Origin: Lentimicrobiaceae bacterium
GTDB lineage: Bacteria > Bacteroidota > Bacteroidia > Bacteroidales > Lentimicrobiaceae
Length of the DNA stretch: 22,221 nt
Assembly (NCBI GenBank): GCA_028697695.1
Contig: JAQVEI010000002.1
Location: 1-22,221, forward strand
Reading direction: 5' to 3'
Notes under the pieces: generated by a model
What the model was told of the DNA's origin: nothing
Databases searched by the model: none
Seen by the model: only the letters and a program-made list of their open reading frames with translations
Program-made: the position numbers and the translations under genes
Shown: piece by piece, positions 1 to 7,501 of the stretch
Layout: each line of letters starts with the position of its first letter
How positions within the stretch are numbered: the stretch's first letter is position 1

Positions 1-66
1 GAACAAATGGTTTGTTTGTCACGATTAACCATCATGGTTTTGCCTAATGAAGAAAAATCTCAATGA
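1..66 (+). CDS. menI: Hotdog-fold thioesterase, C-terminal end only (probable DHNA-CoA thioesterase)
   Basis: Frame 1 is open from the window edge and ends in TGA at 64-66, giving 21 residues of a truncated upstream gene. The fragment VCLSRLTIMVLP resembles the last beta-strand of PaaI/YdiI-type hotdog thioesterases; from memory E. coli MenI (YdiI) ends with a similar C-S-S-R-L-T-T-A-I-L pattern. The TGA overlaps the menF ATG in an ATGA arrangement, which suggests translational coupling and one operon. MenI hydrolyses 1,4-dihydroxy-2-naphthoyl-CoA, the step between MenB and MenA, so the position fits. The assignment rests on about 12 informative residues plus context; another hotdog thioesterase, or an unrelated protein, cannot be excluded. 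Confidence 0.55.
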   Translation, partial: EQMVCLSRLTIMVLPNEEKSQ

Positions 67-1157
67 GCGCATTTACTTTTTCTGAACTCAGTGAGCTGCA
101 ATCAACATTAACCGGAACTGCAACAGCCTTTGCATCCTGGCGGTTACCCGGCGCCGAAGCGCCCGAAACAATAGCAGGATCCATTGAACAGGTTCAGCAG
201 CTTGATAGTATCCGGCAATTGAATACTTTAACATCCGGATACATTTTTGCACCTTTTGAACCCGGGGAGCCGGCTTGCCTCATACAGAGTCAGTGGTACC
301 GCCGGGGGTTTACCTTTGAACCATTATCCATTGAAGCAGCTAATAAAAAGTATCCCCTTCCCTCAAAGGATATTAAATCTGCTTCCAAAAGTGAATACAT
401 GGCGCGGGTGCATGACGCTATCCAACATATCAAAAGTGGAGAAATATCCAAAGTGGTGCTGTCAAGGGTGGTTTCTCACCAACTCCCGAATGGCTTTAAT
501 CCGGCTTTACTGTTTAAGCAGCTTTGCATCAATTATCCCCTGGCTTTTGTTTACCTGGTATATTTGCCCGGAAAAGGTTTATGGGCCGGGGCAACGCCTG
601 AATTATTGGCTGCTATATCAAACGGGAGAATAAGAACAATGGCATTGGCTGCTACCCGTAAAGCCGGTACTGTTGGTCAGTGGACCCATAAAGAGCTGAT
701 GGAGCAGCAGTGGGTTAGCAATTACATTAAAGAACTTTTTGGGTCATTTGGTGCAGATGGGCTGCAACAATCGGCGACTTATACTTCACAGGCAGGGCCG
801 GTAGAACACCTGCGTACCGACTTTAGCGCTACTTTGTCTCAGGATGATGCAGGCGCGTTTCTTGAGCGCTTGCATCCTACACCTGCAGTTTGTGGCTGGC
901 CAAAAAATCAGGCACTGAAAGTAATTGCCGGGCTTGAAAATTATAAACGCGAATTTTACACCGGTTTTACAGGCCCGGTAAATGTGGGCAGTCAGGATAC
1001 AGCCTTATTTGTTAACCTGCGTTGTCTGCAGATCGTTGATAAATATGCTCTTATCTATGTAGGGGGAGGCATTACCCTGGAATCCGTGCCGGAGGATGAG
1101 TGGAACGAAACCTTACTTAAGAGCCGTACCTTGTTGGATGCGATTGAAAAATGCTGA
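63..1157 (+). CDS. menF: Isochorismate synthase MenF
   Basis: A 364-residue member of the chorismate-utilising (MST) family that isomerises chorismate to isochorismate, the first committed step of menaquinone synthesis, in the cytoplasm. The catalytic domain runs from about residue 110 to the end. Lys130 in ISKVVLSR matches the general base. Glu180 in GATPELL lies 50 residues later, the same spacing as Lys147/Glu197 of EntC, and matches the general acid. LHPTPAVCGWP (270-280) and YVGGGITLESVPEDEW (332-347) are the conserved C-terminal, metal-binding part. The start is the ATG overlapping the upstream stop. The usual A-G-T loop reads LAATR at 195-199. MenF is favoured over EntC or salicylate synthase because menD, menB, menA, menC and menE follow directly. 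Confidence 0.93.
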   Translation: MSAFTFSELSELQSTLTGTATAFASWRLPGAEAPETIAGSIEQVQQLDSIRQLNTLTSGYIFAPFEPGEPACLIQSQWYRRGFTFEPLSIEAANKKYPLPSKDIKSASKSEYMARVHDAIQHIKSGEISKVVLSRVVSHQLPNGFNPALLFKQLCINYPLAFVYLVYLPGKGLWAGATPELLAAISNGRIRTMALAATRKAGTVGQWTHKELMEQQWVSNYIKELFGSFGADGLQQSATYTSQAGPVEHLRTDFSATLSQDDAGAFLERLHPTPAVCGWPKNQALKVIAGLENYKREFYTGFTGPVNVGSQDTALFVNLRCLQIVDKYALIYVGGGITLESVPEDEWNETLLKSRTLLDAIEKC

Positions 1158-1188
1158 AATTAGCCGGCGAAAACTATGATTTTAGAAA

Positions 1189-2868
1189 ATGAGTAACGTA
1201 CATTTAGGGCTATTGGGTGAGATAATGATTCGTAAAGGGATCCGTCATGTGGTGGTATCTCCCGGCTCGCGTAATGCCCCTGCCATCATACGGTTCAACC
1301 GTATATCGGGTTTAAAATTACATGCTATTGTGGATGAGCGAAGTGCAGCATATTATGCCCTTGGCATGGCATTGGTAACCGGTGAAACAGTGGCCATTTT
1401 GTGCACTTCCGGTACCGCTGTGCTCAACAATGCACCGGCAATTGCCGAAGCCTATTATCAGCAAATACCCTTGCTGGTTATTACTGACGACCGGCCTGTA
1501 GAATGGATTGATCAGGGCGATCGGCAAACCATCAGGCAATCAGGCATATTTGCAAATTATATCCGCAAAAGTTTCCTGTTGTTCCCGCTTGAAGATGACC
1601 CTCAGCAAACCGGTTATTTTGTCAGGCTCACCGCTGAAGCTATTGATCGTACCCGCTTTCCTGTTGCCGGCCCGGTTCACCTGAATGTGCCATTAAAAGA
1701 ACCCCTATACGATATCGAATTTCATCACTTATTTAAAGATATCAGGATACCTTCTCTCGCTCCGGTTGTAAATGAGGTCTCTGCTGAGGCAATGGAAACG
1801 CTGGTTTCCATCTGGAATGGTTGTTCTTCAAAGCTTGTGCTGGTAGGGCAGCTCCCGGTAGGCCATGGCCTCACAGACCGGCTGCGGCAACTTGCAAGCG
1901 ATAAATCGGTGGTGGTTATGTTTGAATCTACTTCAAATATGAATAATGAATCCTTCATAGGGTGTATTGATACAATCATAGAGGGAATGAACCCGGCATC
2001 CTCATTTCGCCCTGAATTGCTGCTTACGATTGGAGGTGCCATTGTTTCCAAAAAGATTAAAACACTGTTTCGGCAAATGAAGCCTTGCCATCACTGGCAC
2101 GTAAATCCGGATATCGAAGCCTTTCATATGGACACCTATCATGCGCTGACCTATACCCTGCCTGTGCAACCCGAAAAGTTTCTGGAACAGCTTGTCCAAT
2201 CCGCAATAGCGGGGTCTGATGATTTTGCAGAAAGGTGGAAACAAAGAGTCATTGAACGTCAGCTAAGGCATAGCCAATTTCTTACCACCCTGCCATTTTC
2301 TGATTTTAAGGCTTACGAACTGATATTTAACAGGCTGCCTGCCAAGGGAATGCTCTTTTTGGGAAACAGCACACCCGTGCGTTACGGTCAATTGTTTAAT
2401 AATCTTAACGGGTATCCTGTGCAAAGCAACCGGGGTACAAGTGGAATTGATGGATGTGTTTCTACTGCAGCGGGTGCGGCAATGCTAAGCGCGGACCCGG
2501 TGATTGTAATTACAGGCGATATTGGCTTTTTTTACGACAGCAATGCACTGTGGAATGCAGCGCTTCCTTCAAATTTAAAGATTATATTGATGAACAATGG
2601 TGGAGGCAATATTTTCCGGGTTATCCCGGGCCCTGACCGCTTTAAAGAATTGGAGCCGTTTATTGAAGCCACCCATCAGCTAAAAGGAGAAGATTTGGCG
2701 CGGGGTTTCGGGTTGACCTATACAAAAGCCTTTACTGAAGCTGAGTTAATAGATGCACTGGAGACTTTTTTTAATGAAAATAGCCGGGCAGCATTACTTG
2801 AAATATTTACACCAAACAAACTTAGTGCTCAGGTGTTGAAAGATTACTTTAATTATATTAAATCATGA
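1189..2868 (+). CDS. menD: SEPHCHC synthase MenD
   Basis: A 559-residue thiamine-diphosphate enzyme that joins 2-oxoglutarate, after decarboxylation, to isochorismate, giving 2-succinyl-5-enolpyruvyl-6-hydroxy-3-cyclohexene-1-carboxylate. The N-terminal domain has VVSPGSRNAP (22-31) and IVDERSAAYYALGMA (47-61), where Glu50 matches the Glu that activates the cofactor. TSGTAVLNNAPAIAEA (73-88) is also typical. The C-terminal ThDP/Mg motif begins with Gly443-Asp444 and ends with Asn469-Asn470, the expected spacing. Length matches the family. It follows menF by 31 nt, and its TGA overlaps the menB ATG (ATGA at 2865-2868). In the enterobacterial order menH sits between menD and menB; here nothing does. 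Confidence 0.96.
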   Translation: MSNVHLGLLGEIMIRKGIRHVVVSPGSRNAPAIIRFNRISGLKLHAIVDERSAAYYALGMALVTGETVAILCTSGTAVLNNAPAIAEAYYQQIPLLVITDDRPVEWIDQGDRQTIRQSGIFANYIRKSFLLFPLEDDPQQTGYFVRLTAEAIDRTRFPVAGPVHLNVPLKEPLYDIEFHHLFKDIRIPSLAPVVNEVSAEAMETLVSIWNGCSSKLVLVGQLPVGHGLTDRLRQLASDKSVVVMFESTSNMNNESFIGCIDTIIEGMNPASSFRPELLLTIGGAIVSKKIKTLFRQMKPCHHWHVNPDIEAFHMDTYHALTYTLPVQPEKFLEQLVQSAIAGSDDFAERWKQRVIERQLRHSQFLTTLPFSDFKAYELIFNRLPAKGMLFLGNSTPVRYGQLFNNLNGYPVQSNRGTSGIDGCVSTAAGAAMLSADPVIVITGDIGFFYDSNALWNAALPSNLKIILMNNGGGNIFRVIPGPDRFKELEPFIEATHQLKGEDLARGFGLTYTKAFTEAELIDALETFFNENSRAALLEIFTPNKLSAQVLKDYFNYIKS

Positions 2869-3689
2869 CAAATAAACGTAACTGGGAAACCATAAAAGAA
2901 TACGAAGAGATTAAGTTTGACTTTTTTGATGGCATTGCCCGCATAACCATCAACAGGCCACGTTATCACAATGCTTTTACTCCTGAAACTGTAAAAGAGA
3001 TGATTGATGCCATGCGTTATTGCCGCGAAGCTGAAAATGTGGGCGTAGTCGTTATAACCGGAGCAGGCGACAAGGCTTTCTGCAGCGGGGGCGACCAAAA
3101 CGTTAAAGGCCATGGAGGATACGTGGGAAAAGATGGTGTGCCCCGTTTGAATGTTTTGGATTTGCAAAAGCTCATTCGATCGTTGCCCAAGCCGGTGGTA
3201 GCCATGGTAAATGGTTATGCCATAGGTGGCGGCCATGTGCTGCATGTAGTATGCGATCTGACCATTGCCTCCGATAATGCAATTTTTGGACAAACCGGCC
3301 CAAAAGTCGGCAGCTTTGATGGAGGTTTTGGGTCTTCATATCTGGCCAGAATTGTAGGCCAGAAAAAAGCCCGCGAAATATGGTTTCTATGCAGGCAGTA
3401 CTCTGCCGCGGAAGCATTGGAAATGGGGCTGGTGAACAAAGTCGTTCCTTTTGATAAACTTGAGGATGAAGTGGTTGAATGGTGTAAGACCATGATGCAG
3501 CGAAGCCCGTTGGCCCTGCGCATGATAAAGCTTGCCCTGAACGCCGAACTCGATGGGCAGGCCGGACTTCAGGAACTGGCCGGCAACGCAACCCTGCTCT
3601 ATTATTTGACCGAGGAAGCCCAGGAAGGTAAAAATGCATTCCTCGAAAAACGAATGCCCGACTTCCAAAAGTTTCCTAAGTTCCCCTGA
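2865..3689 (+). CDS. menB: 1,4-dihydroxy-2-naphthoyl-CoA synthase MenB
   Basis: A 274-residue crotonase-family enzyme that closes the ring of o-succinylbenzoyl-CoA (Dieckmann-type condensation) to DHNA-CoA. CSGGDQNVKG (73-82) and NGYAIGGGH (116-124) form the oxyanion-hole region, and QTGPKVGSFDGG (143-154) carries the active-site Asp152. Gly145 in QTG corresponds to Gly156 of E. coli MenB, which marks the bicarbonate-dependent type I enzymes; type II enzymes carry Asp there. The C-terminal stretch GLQELAGNATLLYYLTEE is strongly MenB-specific and separates it from general enoyl-CoA hydratases. The start overlaps the menD stop by 4 nt, which supports coupling. Confidence 0.97.
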   Translation: MTNKRNWETIKEYEEIKFDFFDGIARITINRPRYHNAFTPETVKEMIDAMRYCREAENVGVVVITGAGDKAFCSGGDQNVKGHGGYVGKDGVPRLNVLDLQKLIRSLPKPVVAMVNGYAIGGGHVLHVVCDLTIASDNAIFGQTGPKVGSFDGGFGSSYLARIVGQKKAREIWFLCRQYSAAEALEMGLVNKVVPFDKLEDEVVEWCKTMMQRSPLALRMIKLALNAELDGQAGLQELAGNATLLYYLTEEAQEGKNAFLEKRMPDFQKFPKFP

Positions 3690-3719
3690 TAATGAATTGT
3701 ATTTCGATGGTTTCATTCA

Positions 3720-4628
3720 ATGAAAAATAGATCTGTTGTTGCCTGGGTGCATGCTGCCCGGCCCCGAACCCTACCCCTGGCTTTTTCAAGTACGCTAATG
3801 GGTAGCTTTGTGGCCTGGAATGACCATAAATTTAAGTGGCCCGTATTTGTACTCGCGCTCACAACCACCCTGTTTTTACAGGTATTGAGCAATCTGGCCA
3901 ATGACTATGGGGATACTGTTAATGGCGCAGATAATCACCAGCGTGTCGGGCCTGCCCGCTCCGTTCAAAGTGGAGCCATTTCGCTCAAAAACATGAAAAT
4001 TGCCGTCATTATCGTTTCTATTCTGGCACTACTGTCAGGCATTGCACTTATTGGTATGGGCGTTGGCTTCTATCCATCGGTGGATTGGCTTATGTTTCTG
4101 GTTCTTGGTATAGCAGCGCTTATTTCGGCAATTGTTTACACTGCAGGTAGCAGACCCTACGGCTATAAGGGACTGGGAGATCTGTTTGTATTTCTGTTCT
4201 TTGGACTCACCGGCGTGGTGGGTACCTATTATTTACATACAGGTTACATCCCACCTTCTTCGTGGTTGCCGGCTGCCTCGGTTGGCCTGCTCAGTACAGC
4301 CGTACTTAATGTGAACAATATGCGTGACGTGAAAGGAGATACCAGTTCGGGAAAACGAACCCTGGTAGTAGCCATGGGAAGCCGGTGGGCTCATAAATAT
4401 CATGCATTTCTGGTCATAGGGGCATTGGTTGCATTAATGGTCTATACGCTACTGCGCTATAAGCATGCAGGTCAGTTTATTTACCTGGTGATGGTTTTTT
4501 ATTTCGGTAAGCACCTGAATGTGGTCTTCAACAATACCGAACCGGCGGCTTTGGACCCGCAACTCAGGATACTGGCCATAGGTACGTTTTTTACTGTTCT
4601 TTTTTTTGGATTCAGTTTAATGTTGTAA
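3720..4628 (+). CDS. menA: 1,4-dihydroxy-2-naphthoate polyprenyltransferase MenA
   Basis: A 302-residue polytopic membrane protein of the UbiA family that transfers a polyprenyl chain to DHNA, giving demethylmenaquinone. The first Asp-rich motif is NLANDYGDTVNGADN (58-72). The following RVGPARSVQSGAIS resembles the region after that motif in E. coli MenA. The second motif is NNMRDVKGDTSSGKRT (199-214), with Asp203 and Asp207. About eight or nine hydrophobic segments are visible between residues 15 and 302. The gene starts 30 nt after menB and ends 3 nt before menC. Having menA inside the cluster shows that the operon covers both head-group synthesis and prenylation. Confidence 0.95.
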   Translation: MKNRSVVAWVHAARPRTLPLAFSSTLMGSFVAWNDHKFKWPVFVLALTTTLFLQVLSNLANDYGDTVNGADNHQRVGPARSVQSGAISLKNMKIAVIIVSILALLSGIALIGMGVGFYPSVDWLMFLVLGIAALISAIVYTAGSRPYGYKGLGDLFVFLFFGLTGVVGTYYLHTGYIPPSSWLPAASVGLLSTAVLNVNNMRDVKGDTSSGKRTLVVAMGSRWAHKYHAFLVIGALVALMVYTLLRYKHAGQFIYLVMVFYFGKHLNVVFNNTEPAALDPQLRILAIGTFFTVLFFGFSLML

Positions 4629-4631
4629 TGT

Positions 4632-5687
4632 ATGCTGAAAGCCCGGGTAGTCAAACATCAGCTTCAGTTTAAACAGCCTGCCGGCACCTCAAGAGGGGTG
4701 CTGCGTCATAAAACAGTTTATTATTTAAGCATTAAGCATACTCAGAACCCTTCGGTTGAAGGGATAGGAGAGTGTGGAACCATTCCGGGCCTTAGTTTTG
4801 ATGACAGACCAGGCTACCACGAGAGGCTCAATCAGTTGGTGGATGAAATAAACAAAATGGGGCATTTGCCCGCCACACAACCCGGGGAATGGCCTTCTAT
4901 TGATTTTGCCCTGGAAACCGCTTTGCTTGATCTGGCTTCCGGTGGCCAACGGCTGCTTTTTGATACTCCTTTTACCCGTGGCGAACGCTCAATTCCCATC
5001 AATGGGCTTATATGGATGGGGGATGAACAGTTCATGCTGCAGCAGTTGGAACAGAAACTTTTACAGGGATTTAAGGTGTTAAAGATGAAAGTGGGTGCCC
5101 TTGACTTTAATACTGAACTCAGCATACTTAAACATATTCGCCACAGGTATACTGCGGAGCAAATCACCATCAGGCTTGATGCCAACGGTGCCTTTACGCC
5201 GGAAGAAGCGATGAAAAAACTGGAGAAGCTGGCAGCATTTGATATCCATTCCATTGAACAGCCTATAAAAACCGGACAAATAGCCCACATGGCGGAACTT
5301 TGCCGGCATTCGCCCATTCCCGTGGCATTGGATGAGGAATTGATCGGTGTGCATACATTGTCTGATAAAACAAAGCTGCTGGATAGTATTGAACCTCAAT
5401 ATGTTATTCTAAAGCCGGGTTTACTGGGCGGTTTTGCCGCTTCACACCAATGGATTGATCTGGCGCGGGAACGAGGCATAGGCTGGTGGGTGACCTCAGC
5501 GCTGGAGTCGAACATAGGACTCAATGCCATTGCACAATGGACGGCAACACTTGGTAATGCTATGCCACAAGGACTGGGTACGGGTAGTTTGTACACCAAC
5601 AACCTGAAATCGCTTCTGCAGGTGAAGCAAGGTGCACTCTTTTATAATAACAATCTGGATTGGGATATTAAAATTCTGAATGCCTGA
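4632..5687 (+). CDS. menC: o-Succinylbenzoate synthase MenC
   Basis: A 351-residue enolase-superfamily enzyme that dehydrates SHCHC to o-succinylbenzoate. The catalytic pieces are all visible: the KxK motif in LKMKVG (Lys151, Lys153), metal ligands Asp183 in RLDANG, Glu209 in IEQP and Asp234 in ALDE, and the second catalytic Lys261 in LKPG. The N-terminal capping domain covers roughly residues 1-115. OSBS is a divergent family that overlaps with muconate-lactonising and N-acylamino-acid racemase enzymes, so the specific call leans on its place between menA and menE. The start follows the menA stop by 3 nt. The end overlaps the first possible menE start by 8 nt. Confidence 0.92.
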   Translation: MLKARVVKHQLQFKQPAGTSRGVLRHKTVYYLSIKHTQNPSVEGIGECGTIPGLSFDDRPGYHERLNQLVDEINKMGHLPATQPGEWPSIDFALETALLDLASGGQRLLFDTPFTRGERSIPINGLIWMGDEQFMLQQLEQKLLQGFKVLKMKVGALDFNTELSILKHIRHRYTAEQITIRLDANGAFTPEEAMKKLEKLAAFDIHSIEQPIKTGQIAHMAELCRHSPIPVALDEELIGVHTLSDKTKLLDSIEPQYVILKPGLLGGFAASHQWIDLARERGIGWWVTSALESNIGLNAIAQWTATLGNAMPQGLGTGSLYTNNLKSLLQVKQGALFYNNNLDWDIKILNA

Positions 5688-6795
5688 AACGATGAATGAC
5701 ATACCTGCTGAACTTACACTTTCAGGCCGGCACCTCAACCGTACTCAATTGCTGGAATATGCGCATACACTCAGCAGGCAGGAAGCAGAAGAGTGGAAAC
5801 ACAGTCTGGGCCGGTTTCTAATTCAATGGATCGACAGCCATCCATACATTAATGTAACAACTTCAGGCTCAACCGGGCTGCCGAAAACCATGGCCATATC
5901 CAAAAAGGCGATGATTGCTTCTGCCAGGCTTACCGGGGAGTTTTTTAACTTAAAGACAGGAGCGCAGGCCCTGCTTTGTTTGCGGGCAGGCTATATAGCC
6001 GGTCTGATGATGGTGGTGAGGGCCATGGTGTATCAAATGAATCTGATCATCGTACCTCCAAACCAATCGCCCCTGGAATTTATCTCTTCGGAAACAAACA
6101 TTGATTTTGCCGCCATGTTGCCGGTACAGGTGATGAACTCACTCAATAGGGAAGTGCTAAAACCGAAGCTGGAAGCCATTGATACCCTGATTATTGGTGG
6201 TGCTCCCATAGCTCCTTCCCTGGAAAGCAGGATTAAGACATTAAAAAACCGGGTGTTTGCCACCTATGGGATGACTGAAACCATTACCCACATTGCTGCA
6301 CGCAGAATATCGGGCAAAGCTTTCAGCCGGAATTTCAGTCTGCTCCCCGGCATTACTATTTCTACGGATGGCAGAGGATGCCTGGTGGCCAACGTGCCAT
6401 ATCTTGATAAAAATCCTGTAGTAACCAATGATGTAGTACATATTGTTTCTCCCTCAAAGTTTCGCTGGTTGGGAAGATATGATAATGTTATCAATAGTGG
6501 AGGTGTTAAACTGTTTCCGGAGGTTATTGAACAAAAGATTGCTTCACTCATTTCAAACCGTTTTTTTATTGCTTCGGTCTCCGATGTCAAACTGGGTGAA
6601 GTGCCTGTGCTGGTGATAGAAAAACCGGAACCTTGTACTCAGACATATATTGATGAGATTCGCGTAAAGCTGGTGGGGATTCTCAAAAAAACTGAGTTGC
6701 CCGACCATATTTATTGCGTACCGGCTTTTGAAGAAGGAGAAAATGAAAAAATAAACCGGGAAAGAACCATGAAAAAGCTGGCGGAGGAATATTAA
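5680..6795 (+). CDS. menE: o-Succinylbenzoate-CoA ligase MenE, short form
   Basis: A 371-residue ANL-superfamily acyl-CoA synthetase that activates o-succinylbenzoate to its CoA thioester via an acyl-adenylate. TSGSTGLPK (61-69) is the P-loop-like motif, TYGMTETITH (195-204) is A5, GRYDNVINSGGVK (265-277) is the hinge region, and NEKINR (355-360) matches the NGKxxR motif, with Lys357 the expected adenylation lysine. The P-loop lies about 60 residues from the start, so much of the usual N-terminal subdomain of ligases of about 450 residues is absent. The upstream DNA is menC, so this is not a lost start. An ATG at 5692, 4 nt after the menC stop, is an equally plausible start. The stop shares TTAA (6792-6795) with the convergent tsaB stop. 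Confidence 0.9.
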   Translation: MPETMNDIPAELTLSGRHLNRTQLLEYAHTLSRQEAEEWKHSLGRFLIQWIDSHPYINVTTSGSTGLPKTMAISKKAMIASARLTGEFFNLKTGAQALLCLRAGYIAGLMMVVRAMVYQMNLIIVPPNQSPLEFISSETNIDFAAMLPVQVMNSLNREVLKPKLEAIDTLIIGGAPIAPSLESRIKTLKNRVFATYGMTETITHIAARRISGKAFSRNFSLLPGITISTDGRGCLVANVPYLDKNPVVTNDVVHIVSPSKFRWLGRYDNVINSGGVKLFPEVIEQKIASLISNRFFIASVSDVKLGEVPVLVIEKPEPCTQTYIDEIRVKLVGILKKTELPDHIYCVPAFEEGENEKINRERTMKKLAEEY

Positions 6796-7493
6796 TCCAG
6801 CCCTTTAACCCTGGGCTTGCCGGCAATAAAATCTTTAAGATAAAAAGGTTCAAAATAAGCAACATCTTCAAATTGTTGCTGCTCAAACCGCCGTGTGGCA
6901 GCCTCAGCCATATGGGCGGCAGAGTTTCTGAACTCATCCAGGTAAATGAAATTGGGGTGATTAAGCAACTCCTTGCATTTTGCTGCCCCGTCTCCTGCCA
7001 GGATAATCTGGTGGTCATGAATTAAATCATCAAAAGTATCCTGCCGGATAATCTGTGCATTTACCGCCTTTATTGTTTCCATCTCAGGATTATAGAGTGC
7101 AGTATATACCTCCATGCGGCGGGCATCAATCATGGGTGCATAAATCAGGGGCAATTTTTGAGGGGAAACAGCGATCATTTTCATGCCATATGCCATGCTT
7201 AATGGTGTTTCTATGGCAATAAGCGGAACATCCAGGGCGTAACACAGGCCTTTGGCGGTTGAAACACCTATCCGAAGGCCGGTGTAGGAGCCGGGGCCAC
7301 TGCTTACCACCACTGCGTCAAGCCCCGAAGCACTGTTGAGATGTTCACGAATCAATTCATCAATAAAAACAGCCACTTTGGCAGCGTGGCTATTGGTGGT
7401 ATTGGTTTCGCGTAAACCAGCAACCCGTCCCTGACGTACCAATGCAACGCTGCATACTGCCGTGGCGGTTTCAATACATAATAAAGTCGGCAT
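6792..7493 (-). CDS. tsaB: tRNA threonylcarbamoyladenosine synthesis protein TsaB
   Basis: A 233-residue ASKHA-fold protein. TsaB is the dimerisation partner of TsaD (with TsaE) in installing t6A at position 37 of ANN-decoding tRNAs. LLCIETATAVCSVAL (4-18) is the N-terminal phosphate-1-like strand, SHAAKV (35-40) replaces the more common SHSE-type segment, and SSGPGSYTGLRIG (64-76) is the diagnostic motif. Length and motif order fit TsaB and not the longer TsaD. It lies 8 nt downstream of the adaptor gene on the same strand, so it is probably co-transcribed with an efflux component. This linkage looks positional rather than functional. Confidence 0.94.
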   Translation of the reverse strand: MPTLLCIETATAVCSVALVRQGRVAGLRETNTTNSHAAKVAVFIDELIREHLNSASGLDAVVVSSGPGSYTGLRIGVSTAKGLCYALDVPLIAIETPLSMAYGMKMIAVSPQKLPLIYAPMIDARRMEVYTALYNPEMETIKAVNAQIIRQDTFDDLIHDHQIILAGDGAAKCKELLNHPNFIYLDEFRNSAAHMAEAATRRFEQQQFEDVAYFEPFYLKDFIAGKPRVKGLD

Positions 7494-7501
7494 TTTTCGG
7501 C

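Noticed and set aside
2853..3639. Long minus-strand open frames opposite menB (146 and 155 codons)
   Set aside because: They are shadows of the strongly conserved menB frame; products are low-complexity and lack motifs.
4832..5317. 161-codon open frame antisense to menC
   Set aside because: It lies wholly opposite a gene with all catalytic residues intact, its translation is Ser/Cys-rich with no recognisable domain, and no promoter or terminator accompanies it.
6797..6817. Inverted repeat AGCCC/GGGCT just after menE as a terminator
   Set aside because: Only 5 bp with a 9-nt loop and no following T-run; it also lies in the tsaB coding sequence.
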